The notes under the pieces: generated by a model
Told to the model about the DNA's origin: nothing
The model's database searches: none
What the model saw: the letters and a program-made list of their open reading frames with translations, nothing else
Shown: piece by piece, positions 34,871-42,828 of the stretch
Numbering within the stretch: position 1 is the first letter of the stretch
How the letters are laid out: the number at the start of each line of letters is the position of its first letter
NCBI GenBank assembly: GCA_046091365.1
Contig: JBJTBM010000118.1
Coordinates: 1 to 44,927, forward strand
Reading direction: 5' to 3'
Source of the DNA: Casp-actino8 sp046091365
GTDB taxonomy: Bacteria > Actinomycetota > Acidimicrobiia > Acidimicrobiales > Ilumatobacteraceae
Length of the DNA stretch: 44,927 bases
Position numbers and translations under genes: made by a program

Positions 34871-35266
34871 TCAGTTGGCGGGCTCGAAACCGAAGCCGAT
34901 GGCCTCGACTCCGTCGTCGTCGGTTCCCAAACTGTAGGTCGCCAGGCGCACCTTCATGCCCAAGGTGACCTTGTCGGGAGTCGGATCGACGTTGATCACG
35001 TTGCCGCGCACGCTCGTTCCCCCGCAGTCGATGATTCCGGCCACGAAGGGCACGGGGACACCCGGGGCGGCGAACGCCACGATCGTGAAGGCCTTCAGCA
35101 CGCCGTCGGTGGCCACGGGGGCCTTGGTGAACCCGGTGGCGAAGCACTTGGCACAGGCGTTGCGGCGGTCGAAGAAACGGGCTCCGCAGGACGTGCACTC
35201 GTTGGCCACCAGATGGGGACGTTCACCGAGTTCGAGATAGTTGACGTGGGGAATCTGTGTGGACAT
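34871..35266 (-). CDS. DUF35 zinc-ribbon/OB-fold protein
   Basis: 131-residue acyl-CoA-associated protein, usually a partner of SCP2-type thiolases. The zinc ribbon is CTSCGARFFDRRNACAKC (two C-x2-C pairs), followed by an OB-fold (GNVINVDPTPDKVTLGMKVRL). The ATG at 35266 has GGAG five bases upstream. It is 27 bases upstream of the thiolase gene, so the two are probably cotranscribed and form a complex. Confidence 0.9.
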   Translation of the reverse strand: MSTQIPHVNYLELGERPHLVANECTSCGARFFDRRNACAKCFATGFTKAPVATDGVLKAFTIVAFAAPGVPVPFVAGIIDCGGTSVRGNVINVDPTPDKVTLGMKVRLATYSLGTDDDGVEAIGFGFEPAN

Positions 35267-35335
35267 GAGGGCTCCGGGTTCGCGAGGTGATATCACCCTA
35301 AACCGGTCGGAACGTCGGGGCGAAACCGCGCCGTG

Positions 35336-35947
35336 TCACGGTTGCGTCGGACCACCCCAGCGTCCGACATGCACCACGTCGGTGCGTTGCCGACGCGACC
35401 GCCGGGTCGGCGAACCCGACGGACGGTCGTCCGGTGACCGGAACCCGAGCGCGATGGCCCCGACCGCGGCCACGCCATCGGGAACCCCGAAATGGTCCAG
35501 ACAGCTCCGCGTATCCCCGAACAACCCGAACAGCAGGGCGCCCAACCCTCGGTCCTCAGCCAGCAAGAGCAGGTTCTGTGCGGCCATGGCGGCATCGGTC
35601 AGCCAGAACGGGGTGGTCCAGGCATCGGCCCGGCCCAGTCCGTGCTCGGACTTGTCGGGCTCGGAGTAGCGACCGGTGTACGCCGACGGATCACCCAGAA
35701 CGAGCACGACGTGCGAACAGTCGAGGACCCCCGGCGACGTGCGGGCGAACCACTCCCCTGCTCCCGACACCTCGAAGAACGTTGCGACCTCGTCGAGAAC
35801 CAGAAAATGGGCACCCTGAGAGAACCCGGCGGAAGGTGCACGACGAGCCAGGTCGCAGAGTTCGATGATCGTGGCGGTCGTGGGGCCGCCCGAGAAGGTG
35901 CGGGTCATCCGTCGGCGACGAATGATGGCGTCGAGACCGTCGCTCAA
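35336..35947 (-). CDS. Nitroreductase-family flavoprotein
   Basis: FMN-dependent nitroreductase-fold protein of 203 residues. The N-terminal RRRRMTRTF block binds FMN phosphate, APSAGFSQG is the second flavin contact, and the C-terminal half has TDAAMAAQNLLLLAEDRGLGA. The natural substrate is unknown. The start is a TTG that overlaps the TGA of the upstream gene (TTGA), so translation is probably coupled. The C-terminus has an Arg/Ser-rich tail. Confidence 0.85.
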   Translation of the reverse strand: MSDGLDAIIRRRRMTRTFSGGPTTATIIELCDLARRAPSAGFSQGAHFLVLDEVATFFEVSGAGEWFARTSPGVLDCSHVVLVLGDPSAYTGRYSEPDKSEHGLGRADAWTTPFWLTDAAMAAQNLLLLAEDRGLGALLFGLFGDTRSCLDHFGVPDGVAAVGAIALGFRSPDDRPSGSPTRRSRRQRTDVVHVGRWGGPTQP

Positions 35948-36600
35948 CGACGCCCGAGTTTGAGCAGGTCCTCGGCCATGGTCCAGCCGTGGACGATCAA
36001 CGAGCCCCCGGCATCGACCTTCACGGGGCCGAACAATTCGACCACCCGCGGGTCGGCCTTGTCGGGCTTGGACGACTGGTGGTCGAGGAAGCCCGACTGA
36101 CCCTTCTTGGTGACCGCGAACGTCTTCTCGTCGTAGTGGGCGTCGACGCCGAAGCGGCGGGCCAAGCGCCGACCCCAGGCCCGCTCTTCGCCAACGGCAC
36201 GGTGCCCCGGACGGGGAATCAACTCGGTGAGTTGTTTGAAGGCTTCGAGGCCGTCGGCCGCGACGAAGCGACTGCCCACCACGACGTCCTCGTCGGGGAA
36301 CGCCATGAGGGCCCGATGGAAGGCCTCTGACATGAGACCCTTCAACGTGGCGTCACGTCTTGCGGTGCGCTTGACCGACAACAATCCGATCAGTACGCAC
36401 GGGGTGCCCCCGATGCGCTCGAGGGTGGAGAACGTGAACCCCTGCAATCTGCCCGACTCGGTGGCGGTCGTGCACAGCACCCAGTCGGTCTTGGCCGCTT
36501 CCAGTCGGGCGGCATCGAACGCACCGCCCATGGCGACCATCTCCTCGAGGTCGGCCTCGAGCAACGCCGCGCAATCCCTCGTCTCGACTACGACCGACAT
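35944..36600 (-). CDS. Unknown protein coupled to nitroreductase
   Basis: About 218 residues from the ATG at 36600; an ATG 16 codons earlier (36648) is possible. Not recognised. The middle part alternates strands and helices in a way that could be an N-acetyltransferase-like fold (TDWVLCTTATESGRLQGFTF, VLIGLLSVKRTARRDATLKG), followed by a stretch that may be extended and charged (HQSSKPDKADPRVV). No catalytic motif stands out. Its stop overlaps the nitroreductase start, so the two gene products may act together. Confidence 0.7.
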   Translation of the reverse strand: MSVVVETRDCAALLEADLEEMVAMGGAFDAARLEAAKTDWVLCTTATESGRLQGFTFSTLERIGGTPCVLIGLLSVKRTARRDATLKGLMSEAFHRALMAFPDEDVVVGSRFVAADGLEAFKQLTELIPRPGHRAVGEERAWGRRLARRFGVDAHYDEKTFAVTKKGQSGFLDHQSSKPDKADPRVVELFGPVKVDAGGSLIVHGWTMAEDLLKLGRR

Positions 36601-36685
36601 CCGATCCGCCACTCCCTGATCCCGGGGTCCTGCCCCCACCCCCGTCATTCTGCCATCTCGCCACCTCGCGGGGCGAAACGTCCGA

Positions 36686-39600
36686 TCAGCGAATCACGTC
36701 GACACCGAAAGCGACTCTCAACGGCGGAATCACCCGATCGACATCGACCGTGAACTCGGCCGCCAACTTCACCACCCGGGACTCGCCGATGTGCAGAATC
36801 ACCTGAGCCTCACCGGGGTAGGCCATCAGGATCTCCTTGAGGCGCCACACCGTCTGGTCGATGCTGGAGTCGGCGGACAGGTTGAGACGCAGTTCAGAGG
36901 CCGAGTCGCGAAGGACGAGTGGCTGCACCTCCATCACCGAGATCGTGGCGCGGTCGTCGCCCGACTGACGGTTCACCCGCACCTTCATCGAGACGATGGC
37001 GTCGTCGTGGATGTGGTGCGCCAGTTTCGGCAACGCCCGGCTGAACACGGTGACCTCGACGCCGCCATGGAGGTCCTCGAGTTGCAGCACCGCCATCTGG
37101 TCGCCCTTCTTGGTGACCTTGCGCTCGACCTTGGTGATCACCCCGGCCAGGCGCGTGACGGTGTTCGGCGCGACGTCGTCGACCATCGCGGTCGTGATGT
37201 CGGAATGACGACTGAGGGTTCCCTCGTGACCGAACAACGGATGGTCACTCACGTAGAGACCGAGGAGTTCCTTCTCCAGTTTCAACTTCGTGGATTGATC
37301 GAACTCGGTGTGCGGAATCGGGATGTCGATGTCGAAACCGGAGTTGGTCGCGGTGTTCTCGAGCGAGTCGAAGAGGCTCATGACGCCTTGTTCGGCTTCG
37401 GCGCGTCGGGACACGGTGTCGTCGATGATCTGTTCGAAGACGAGCATGAGCCCTTGCCGGGCGTGACCGAGTGAATCGAAGGCTCCCGCCTTGATGAACG
37501 ACTCGATGCCCTTCTTGTTGAGACATTCCGTCGGAACGCTCATGCAGAAGTCGTGGAACGACGAGAACGGCCCGTGGTCGCGTCGGTGCGCCACGATCTT
37601 GTCGCACACCGCCGAACCGACGCCCTTGATGGCGCTCAGACCGAAATAGATCACCCGGGTTTTCGGGTCCGAGACGAAATCGACTTCGGACTGGTTGATG
37701 TCCGGTTGACGCACCGTGATGTTCCGAGCCCGGGCGTCGGCGAGATATCCGGCCGCCTTCTCGAGGTTGGCCTTGACGCTCGTGAGGAGTGCCGCGAAGT
37801 ATTCGACCGGATGATTCGCCTTGAGATAGGCGGTTTGGTACGTGATGTAGCCGTATCCGAACGAGTGACTCTTGGGGAAGGCGTAATCGGCGAAGTTCTC
37901 GATGATGTCGAAGAGCTGGACCCCGAGCGAGCGTCCGTAGCCCGACGCCTCACATCCGTCCTCGAACTTGGAGCGCTCCTTCTCCATGAGTTCGCGCACC
38001 TTCTTGCCGCAGGCCTTGCGCAGGTTGTCGGCTTCGGCGAGGGAGTAACCGGCGAAGCGCTGCGCGACCCGCATGACGCTCTCCTGATAGATCATCAGTC
38101 CGAAGGTGTCTCCCAGCACCTCTCGGGCATCAGGGTGAAAGTACTGCACCGGCTTTCGACCGTTCTTGCGGTCGGCGAAGTCGTAGTGCATGTTAACGCT
38201 CATCGGGCCGGGGCGGTAGAGGGCGATCACGGCCGACACGTCCTCGTACGACGACGGGTTCATGGCCCGTAAAAGTTGTTGCATCGGAGGCGACTCGAGT
38301 TGGAACACGCCGGTCGTGTCGCCGCGGGACAACAGGTCGTAGGTCCTGGCGTCGTCGAGTGGTATGCGATCGACGTCGAAGTCGGGCACGCTACGCCGCA
38401 CCAACTCCATCGTGTCGGTGATCACGTCGAGATTGCGTAGACCGAGGAAGTCCATCTTGAGCAGGCCCAGATCCTCGACGCCGTGCATTTCGTACTGGGT
38501 GGTCACGGCCGCCTCGTCGATGGATTTGCCGGCTTCGGGCTTGCGCTGCAACGGGAGGTACTCGGTGAGTTCCTCCTTGGAGATGACGACGGCGGCCGCA
38601 TGCACTCCCGTCGACCGCCGTAGACCCTCGAGACCCTTGGCGACGTCGATCACCTCGCGTAGCTCGGGCTCGGATGCGTAGAGGTCGCGCAGTTCCTGGG
38701 CGGCCCGGTAGCCGTCCTCGTGTTTGGGATGAGGCTCGAGGCACCAGCGCAACGGGGTGTCGCGGCCCATCACGACCGGTGGCATGGCCTTGGCGAGCCG
38801 GTCGCCGACGGAGTATGGATGCCCCAGAACCCGCGCCGCGTCGCGAACGGCGTTGCGTGCCTTGATGGTGCTGAAAGTGATGACCTGGGCCACGTACGCG
38901 CGACCGTAGGTCTCGGTGGCGTAGCGGATCATCTCTTCGCGGTAACGGGAGTCGAAGTCCATGTCGATGTCGGGCATCGAGATACGGCTCGGGTTGAGGA
39001 ATCGCTCGAAGAGCAGGTCGTAACGGATGGGATCGATCTCGGTGATCCGCAAGCAGTACGCGACGGCGCAGCCGGCGGCCGAACCTCTTCCGGGTCCGAC
39101 GCGGATGCCCCGTTCACGGGCGTACCGGATGAGGTCCCAGACGATCAGGAAGTACGACGCGAAACCCATGTCGGCGATGACCTTGGTCTCGTACGCGAGT
39201 CGTTCGATCACTGCGGGTGGCAGTTGGCCGCCCCACCGCTGACGGGCTCCCTCGCGCGTGAGGTGCTCCAGGTACTCGACGTCGCTCGCGAAACCCTCGG
39301 GAACCGGGAAGTTGGGCAACTGGGGATTGCCGAACTCGATCGAGACGTCGGCTCGTTCGGCGATCCAGAGCGTGTTGTCACACGACTCGGGCACCTCGGA
39401 GAAGAGGTGCCGCATCTCCCGGGACGTTTTCAGATAGTGCTCCGTGCCGTCGAAACGGAAGCGGTTGGGGTCGTTCTTCAACGAGTTCGTCTGCACGCAG
39501 AGCAACGCGTCGTGGCTCTCGGCGTCATGACGGTGGACGTAGTGCGAGTCGTTCGTCGCGATCACCGGGGCCCCGAGCTCCTTGGCGATCTGCAGGAGTT

Positions 39601-40207
39601 GGGGGTTGGTTCGGGTCTGGGACGGAAGACCGTGGTCCTGGAGCTCGACGAAGAGGTTGTCGCGGCCGAAGATCTCCTGCAGCCGCGCGGCTTTGGCCTT
39701 GGCGTCGTCGTAGTCGTTGCGTAACAAGGACTGCAACACGTGTCCACCGAGACAACCGGTGGTGGCGATGAGACCCTCGTGATGGCGGGCCAGCAGTTCC
39801 CAGTCCATGCGGGGTTGGTAGTAGTACCCCTCGAGAAACGCCAGGCTCGAGAGTTTGATCAGGTTCTTGTATCCGGTGTTGTTCTCGGCGAGCAAGGTGA
39901 GGTGGTAGTAGAGCTTGCGACCGCTCTCGGTCTCACCACCGGAGTCGTCGAGCTTGCCCCGTCGGGTGGGTCGTTCGAATCGGGTCTCGTAGGCCATGTA
40001 GGCCTCGGTGCCCAGAATCGGCTTGATCCCCTTGTCGCGGCACTCCTTGTAGAAGTCGAGCGCTCCGTACATGTTGCCGTGATCGGTCATGCCGAGAGCC
40101 GGCTGACCGTCTTCGACCGCTTTGGCCACGAGGTCGTCGAGCTTGGCCGCGCCGTCGAGCATCGAGAACTCGGTGTGAACATGTAGGTGCACGAACGGAC
40201 TACTCAC
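36686..40207 (-). CDS. dnaE: DNA polymerase III alpha subunit DnaE (replicative)
   Basis: Main replicative polymerase subunit, about 1,173 residues from a GTG at 40207 with GGAGG nine bases upstream. The N-terminal PHP domain keeps all nine metal ligands seen in mycobacterial DnaE1 (H9, H11, D18, H43, E68, H102, C152, D220, H222), so built-in proofreading is likely active. The polymerase active site has D413 and D415 in PDIDMDFD. A clamp-binding-like GVMSLF motif and an OB-fold follow. DnaE1 type by length and content, not the mutagenic DnaE2. A 22-bp palindrome lies in its putative leader. Confidence 0.97.
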   Translation of the reverse strand: MSSPFVHLHVHTEFSMLDGAAKLDDLVAKAVEDGQPALGMTDHGNMYGALDFYKECRDKGIKPILGTEAYMAYETRFERPTRRGKLDDSGGETESGRKLYYHLTLLAENNTGYKNLIKLSSLAFLEGYYYQPRMDWELLARHHEGLIATTGCLGGHVLQSLLRNDYDDAKAKAARLQEIFGRDNLFVELQDHGLPSQTRTNPQLLQIAKELGAPVIATNDSHYVHRHDAESHDALLCVQTNSLKNDPNRFRFDGTEHYLKTSREMRHLFSEVPESCDNTLWIAERADVSIEFGNPQLPNFPVPEGFASDVEYLEHLTREGARQRWGGQLPPAVIERLAYETKVIADMGFASYFLIVWDLIRYARERGIRVGPGRGSAAGCAVAYCLRITEIDPIRYDLLFERFLNPSRISMPDIDMDFDSRYREEMIRYATETYGRAYVAQVITFSTIKARNAVRDAARVLGHPYSVGDRLAKAMPPVVMGRDTPLRWCLEPHPKHEDGYRAAQELRDLYASEPELREVIDVAKGLEGLRRSTGVHAAAVVISKEELTEYLPLQRKPEAGKSIDEAAVTTQYEMHGVEDLGLLKMDFLGLRNLDVITDTMELVRRSVPDFDVDRIPLDDARTYDLLSRGDTTGVFQLESPPMQQLLRAMNPSSYEDVSAVIALYRPGPMSVNMHYDFADRKNGRKPVQYFHPDAREVLGDTFGLMIYQESVMRVAQRFAGYSLAEADNLRKACGKKVRELMEKERSKFEDGCEASGYGRSLGVQLFDIIENFADYAFPKSHSFGYGYITYQTAYLKANHPVEYFAALLTSVKANLEKAAGYLADARARNITVRQPDINQSEVDFVSDPKTRVIYFGLSAIKGVGSAVCDKIVAHRRDHGPFSSFHDFCMSVPTECLNKKGIESFIKAGAFDSLGHARQGLMLVFEQIIDDTVSRRAEAEQGVMSLFDSLENTATNSGFDIDIPIPHTEFDQSTKLKLEKELLGLYVSDHPLFGHEGTLSRHSDITTAMVDDVAPNTVTRLAGVITKVERKVTKKGDQMAVLQLEDLHGGVEVTVFSRALPKLAHHIHDDAIVSMKVRVNRQSGDDRATISVMEVQPLVLRDSASELRLNLSADSSIDQTVWRLKEILMAYPGEAQVILHIGESRVVKLAAEFTVDVDRVIPPLRVAFGVDVIR

Positions 40208-40230
40208 GGCACGACACCTCCTTCGTCGAT

Positions 40231-40252
40231 CGAATGACACGCGTGTGATTCG
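40231..40252. promoter_or_regulatory. 22-bp near-perfect palindrome upstream of dnaE
   Basis: The plus strand reads CGAATGACACG then CGTGTGATTCG, with ten of eleven pairs matched; only one G/G pair breaks symmetry. It sits between the putative -10 (40262-40267) and the dnaE ribosome binding site (40217-40221). It could be an operator for a dimeric repressor or an RNA hairpin. It does not match the actinobacterial LexA box (GAAC-N4-GTTC). Confidence 0.55.
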
Positions 40253-40261
40253 TGCCAAACG

Positions 40262-40267
40262 ACAGTA
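40262..40267 (-). promoter_or_regulatory. Putative -10 element of dnaE promoter
   Basis: TACTGT, preceded by TGA, fits TANNNT about 55 bases upstream of the dnaE start. Transcription would begin just before the palindrome. Confidence 0.35.
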
Positions 40268-40275
40268 TCAGCCGC

Positions 40276-40743
40276 CTAGAGGTAGGTTCCCGGCCTCGCA
40301 CCGTCGCCCTCGGCCGGGGGCTGGGCGATCCGACGCATCTCGTCGAACTGCTGGCGGGCGGCCATCTGCTGGGCGAACAAGGTGGCCTGGATGCCGTGGA
40401 AAAGTCCCTCGAGCCAACCGACGAGCTGGGCATGGGCGATGCGCAATTCCGAATCGCTCGGGGCGTCGTCGGAGAAAGGAAGTGCCAGCATGCGCAGTTC
40501 CTCCTGCAGATCGGGCGACAAGGCCTCGGCCAGTTCGACGATCGACCGTTCGTAGATCTCCGCCAGACGTTCCCGTCCCGATTGGTCGAGGGAGGCCGAG
40601 CGGGCCTCCTCGAGAAGATTCTTGATCATCGAGCCGATGCGCATGACCTTCCCTGGTTCGGTCACGGCCTCGGTGGCGGCTCCGGTGGCATTCGGATCCC
40701 CCGGCGTCAGGACTTCGTCGGGCGGAACGGGTTCGTCGATCAT
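40276..40743 (-). CDS. bpa: Bacterial proteasome activator (Bpa/PafE, DUF2587)
   Basis: ATP-independent ring that opens the 20S proteasome for unfolded proteins. 155 residues. The core blocks GKVMRIGSMIKNLLEE and AHAQLVGWLEGLFHGIQATL closely match Rv3780. The protein ends in GTYL, like the GQYL tail that docks into the proteasome alpha ring. Its presence implies that 20S proteasome genes (prcA, prcB) exist elsewhere. It lies between a phosphodiesterase gene and dnaE, with its own putative promoter. Confidence 0.95.
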   Translation of the reverse strand: MIDEPVPPDEVLTPGDPNATGAATEAVTEPGKVMRIGSMIKNLLEEARSASLDQSGRERLAEIYERSIVELAEALSPDLQEELRMLALPFSDDAPSDSELRIAHAQLVGWLEGLFHGIQATLFAQQMAARQQFDEMRRIAQPPAEGDGARPGTYL

Positions 40744-40749
40744 GAACCG

Positions 40750-40755
40750 ATTATG
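40750..40755 (-). promoter_or_regulatory. Putative -10 element of bpa promoter
   Basis: CATAAT (five of six matches to TATAAT) is followed by CGGTTC and the ATG, the six-base geometry seen elsewhere. Confidence 0.4.
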
Positions 40756-40787
40756 GCCGACACGTCAGGAGCGCATGAGGTCGACAC

Positions 40788-41915
40788 CTACTCGCGGGTG
40801 CGGGCGAGCAGGGGGACCAACATCTCGTCGGCGGTCAGAGAGCCGTGGCGTCCGATGAGGGTGAAGGGACCCGAGTCGTCGGGGTCGTGGAACGAAATCG
40901 GGGCGAACGGGACGAGGGCCACGTCACCCAGACGGCGGACAGCGGCGTCGCGGTTCCCGTGAAGGCGCCCGAGCCAGCCCTCGTCGAGGACCTGTTCCTT
41001 GCTCACGACCCACGCCTGCTCGCCGAACGCGTCACGACAGATCCGGTGCAACTCGCGGGTCCGACCGGTGCGGGCGTGCAACCAACGAAACCGGCCCTCA
41101 CCGGACTGGCGGGACAGCGAGGCCGTGGTCGCCGACGGAAGTTCGACGATCCGGTCGCCCACCTCCACCTGACCGTGATCGGCCGTCACCATCAAGGTCG
41201 TTCCGGAGGGCAACGCCGCGAAGATCGTCCCGAGGAGCCAGTCGACGAAGGCGATCTCGGAGTCGTAGTGCTCACCGAGTCCACATTCGTGGGCGATCTT
41301 GTCGAGGCCGTCGTAATAGGCGTACACGAACCGTTCCCCCGCGCGAACCAGTCGCGCGCACTGGGTGACGATCGAGCTGGCGGAGCGCCAGCCGTGCGGT
41401 CGTGACCCGCGCAGGTGAGCGTGGGTGAACGGAGTCGACTCCAAATCGGCCCGACTGACGACGGGAATGGAACAACCGGCGAACGGGGGTATCGGCTGCA
41501 CCGACTCGGGGCCGTGGGATCGCCGGACGTCCCGATCACCGATGCTCCAACGCAAGCTGTTCATCACACCGTCGCCCATGTCCATCCGATAGCCGACGAT
41601 GCCGTGGTCGATCGGGGCGGCCCCGGTGGCGAGACTCGTGAGAGCACTGGCGGTGGTCGACGGTGCGACCGTGGTGATCGGACGCCCGGACATCGAACCG
41701 ATGAACGTCAAGGCCGACCGACGTGCCTCGACCTGGTTCCACCCCATCCCGTCGACGAGGACGAGGACTATCGCCTCGGCGTTCTGAGCCGGCTCGGGAA
41801 ACCACTCCGGACGGCGACCGGGCGAGGCCAGCAGGCAACCGGGCACCAAACCGGTGATGTTTGCGGCACCGTAGTCGGGGATCACCGGGTCGTTCACCGT
41901 TACATCATCGCCCAT
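40788..41915 (-). CDS. Type I phosphodiesterase/nucleotide pyrophosphatase-like enzyme
   Basis: Alkaline phosphatase superfamily protein of 375 residues. Metal sites and nucleophile are visible: D55 in VLVLVDGMGW, Ser/Thr nucleophile in APSTTASALTSLATG, DKIAHE with Asp/His, TADHGQ and GRHGSL. No signal peptide or membrane segment is seen, so it is probably cytoplasmic; the substrate is unknown. The start is uncertain: ATG at 41915, or GTG at 41897, which has GATGAT six bases upstream. Divergent from the Rrf2 gene. Confidence 0.87.
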   Translation of the reverse strand: MGDDVTVNDPVIPDYGAANITGLVPGCLLASPGRRPEWFPEPAQNAEAIVLVLVDGMGWNQVEARRSALTFIGSMSGRPITTVAPSTTASALTSLATGAAPIDHGIVGYRMDMGDGVMNSLRWSIGDRDVRRSHGPESVQPIPPFAGCSIPVVSRADLESTPFTHAHLRGSRPHGWRSASSIVTQCARLVRAGERFVYAYYDGLDKIAHECGLGEHYDSEIAFVDWLLGTIFAALPSGTTLMVTADHGQVEVGDRIVELPSATTASLSRQSGEGRFRWLHARTGRTRELHRICRDAFGEQAWVVSKEQVLDEGWLGRLHGNRDAAVRRLGDVALVPFAPISFHDPDDSGPFTLIGRHGSLTADEMLVPLLARTRE

Positions 41916-41956
41916 GAGCGGGTCCGTGAGTACACCGCCCGCCCACGGTCACCTTC

Positions 41957-41962
41957 TACGAT
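41957..41962 (+). promoter_or_regulatory. Putative -10 element of leaderless rrf2 promoter
   Basis: TACGAT fits TANNNT, with GACCCC to the GTG at 41969. No ribosome binding site is seen. Confidence 0.5.
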
Positions 41963-41968
41963 GACCCC

Positions 41969-42415
41969 GTGCGCGTTTCGACCAGAGGGGACTATGCCTG
42001 CCGGGCTTTGCTCTCGTTGACCCTGCACTCCGACGAGCAGGGACCGACGTCGGTGCGCGACATCGCCGAACGGACCGGGCTGCCCCAGCCGTACCTCGAG
42101 CAGATCCTGCTCGCCCTCAAGGGTGCCGGACTCGTGAAGTCCAAGCGGGGTGTGGGCGGCGGGTACACCTTGGCCCGACCGCCCGCGGAGATCCACTTGA
42201 ACGAGATCATCTCGGCCGTCGACGGACCCATCACCCTCGGCGATTTCGGCGAACCGCACCAGGACGGATCGTGCGATCACGAGGGACAGTGCGTTCTGCT
42301 GGCCATCTGGAAGCAGACCGGCGACCACATGCGTCAGCACCTCGAGAGCTTCACGCTCGCCACGATCGCCGACGCGGCCCGCGGCAATTCCGCGTGGCCG
42401 GAGTCGCTCCACTGA
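41969..42415 (+). CDS. Rrf2-family transcription regulator
   Basis: Winged-helix regulator of 148 residues from GTG 41969. Helix-turn-helix part: PTSVRDIAERTGLPQPYLEQ, followed by the wing KRGVGGGYTLAR. In the sensor region only two cysteines are present (C102 and C108, in SCDHEGQC, spacing C-x5-C), compared with the three of IscR, so an Fe-S cluster would need another ligand (such as H104 or an outside residue), or the pair may sense thiol redox. Targets are unknown; no isc/suf genes are in the window. Convergent with nusB. Confidence 0.9.
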   Translation: MRVSTRGDYACRALLSLTLHSDEQGPTSVRDIAERTGLPQPYLEQILLALKGAGLVKSKRGVGGGYTLARPPAEIHLNEIISAVDGPITLGDFGEPHQDGSCDHEGQCVLLAIWKQTGDHMRQHLESFTLATIADAARGNSAWPESLH

Positions 42416-42426
42416 TTCGTCAGCGG
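42409..42426. terminator. Hairpin across convergent rrf2 and nusB stops
   Basis: CTGA, a TTCG loop and TCAG form a stem that includes both stop codons; outer CC/GG pairs extend it past one A/C mismatch. The UUCG tetraloop makes it stable on the plus-strand RNA. No T-run. Confidence 0.4.
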
Positions 42427-42827
42427 GTGGCGCGGGCGATCGCCGACATCACCCCGTTGACGAAACGCCCCGAATCGTCGGTTCCGAATCGTTTGGCCAA
42501 TTCGACGGCCTCGTCGAGGATCACCGCCGTCGGAACGTCGGGCCGGCCGATCAACTCGAAGGTGGCGATGCGCAACACGTTGCGGTCGAGCGACGCCATG
42601 CGGTCGATGGTCCAGCCGTCGGCGTGGGCGTCGATCAACGCGTCGATGCGGTCGGCGTGTTCCTCCACTCCGCGCACGAGAACGGCGACATCGTCGTCGA
42701 CGGCCACCACCTGCGCATCGAGAACCGAGCGGGGAGGGATCGATTTGGTCTCGGCTTCGTAGAGCAACGACAAAGCGGCCTCCCGCGCCACCGAGCGCGG
42801 GTCGTCGATGTCGTTTCGCCGGGCCAC
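42420..42827 (-). CDS. nusB: Transcription antitermination factor NusB
   Basis: RNA-binding factor for rRNA antitermination, working with NusE (S10) on boxA. 135 residues, all-helical. REAALSLLYEAE at the start, MASLDRNVLRIATFEL in the middle and ILDEAVELAKRFGTDDSGRFVNGV near the end are NusB hallmarks. GTG start one base after the efp stop, so it is cotranscribed with efp. Confidence 0.95.
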   Translation of the reverse strand: MARRNDIDDPRSVAREAALSLLYEAETKSIPPRSVLDAQVVAVDDDVAVLVRGVEEHADRIDALIDAHADGWTIDRMASLDRNVLRIATFELIGRPDVPTAVILDEAVELAKRFGTDDSGRFVNGVMSAIARATR

Positions 42828-42828
42828 C

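Noticed and set aside
40231..40252. SOS (LexA) box upstream of dnaE
   Set aside because: The GAAC-N4-GTTC consensus is not present; the arms are CGAAT...ATTCG with a different core.
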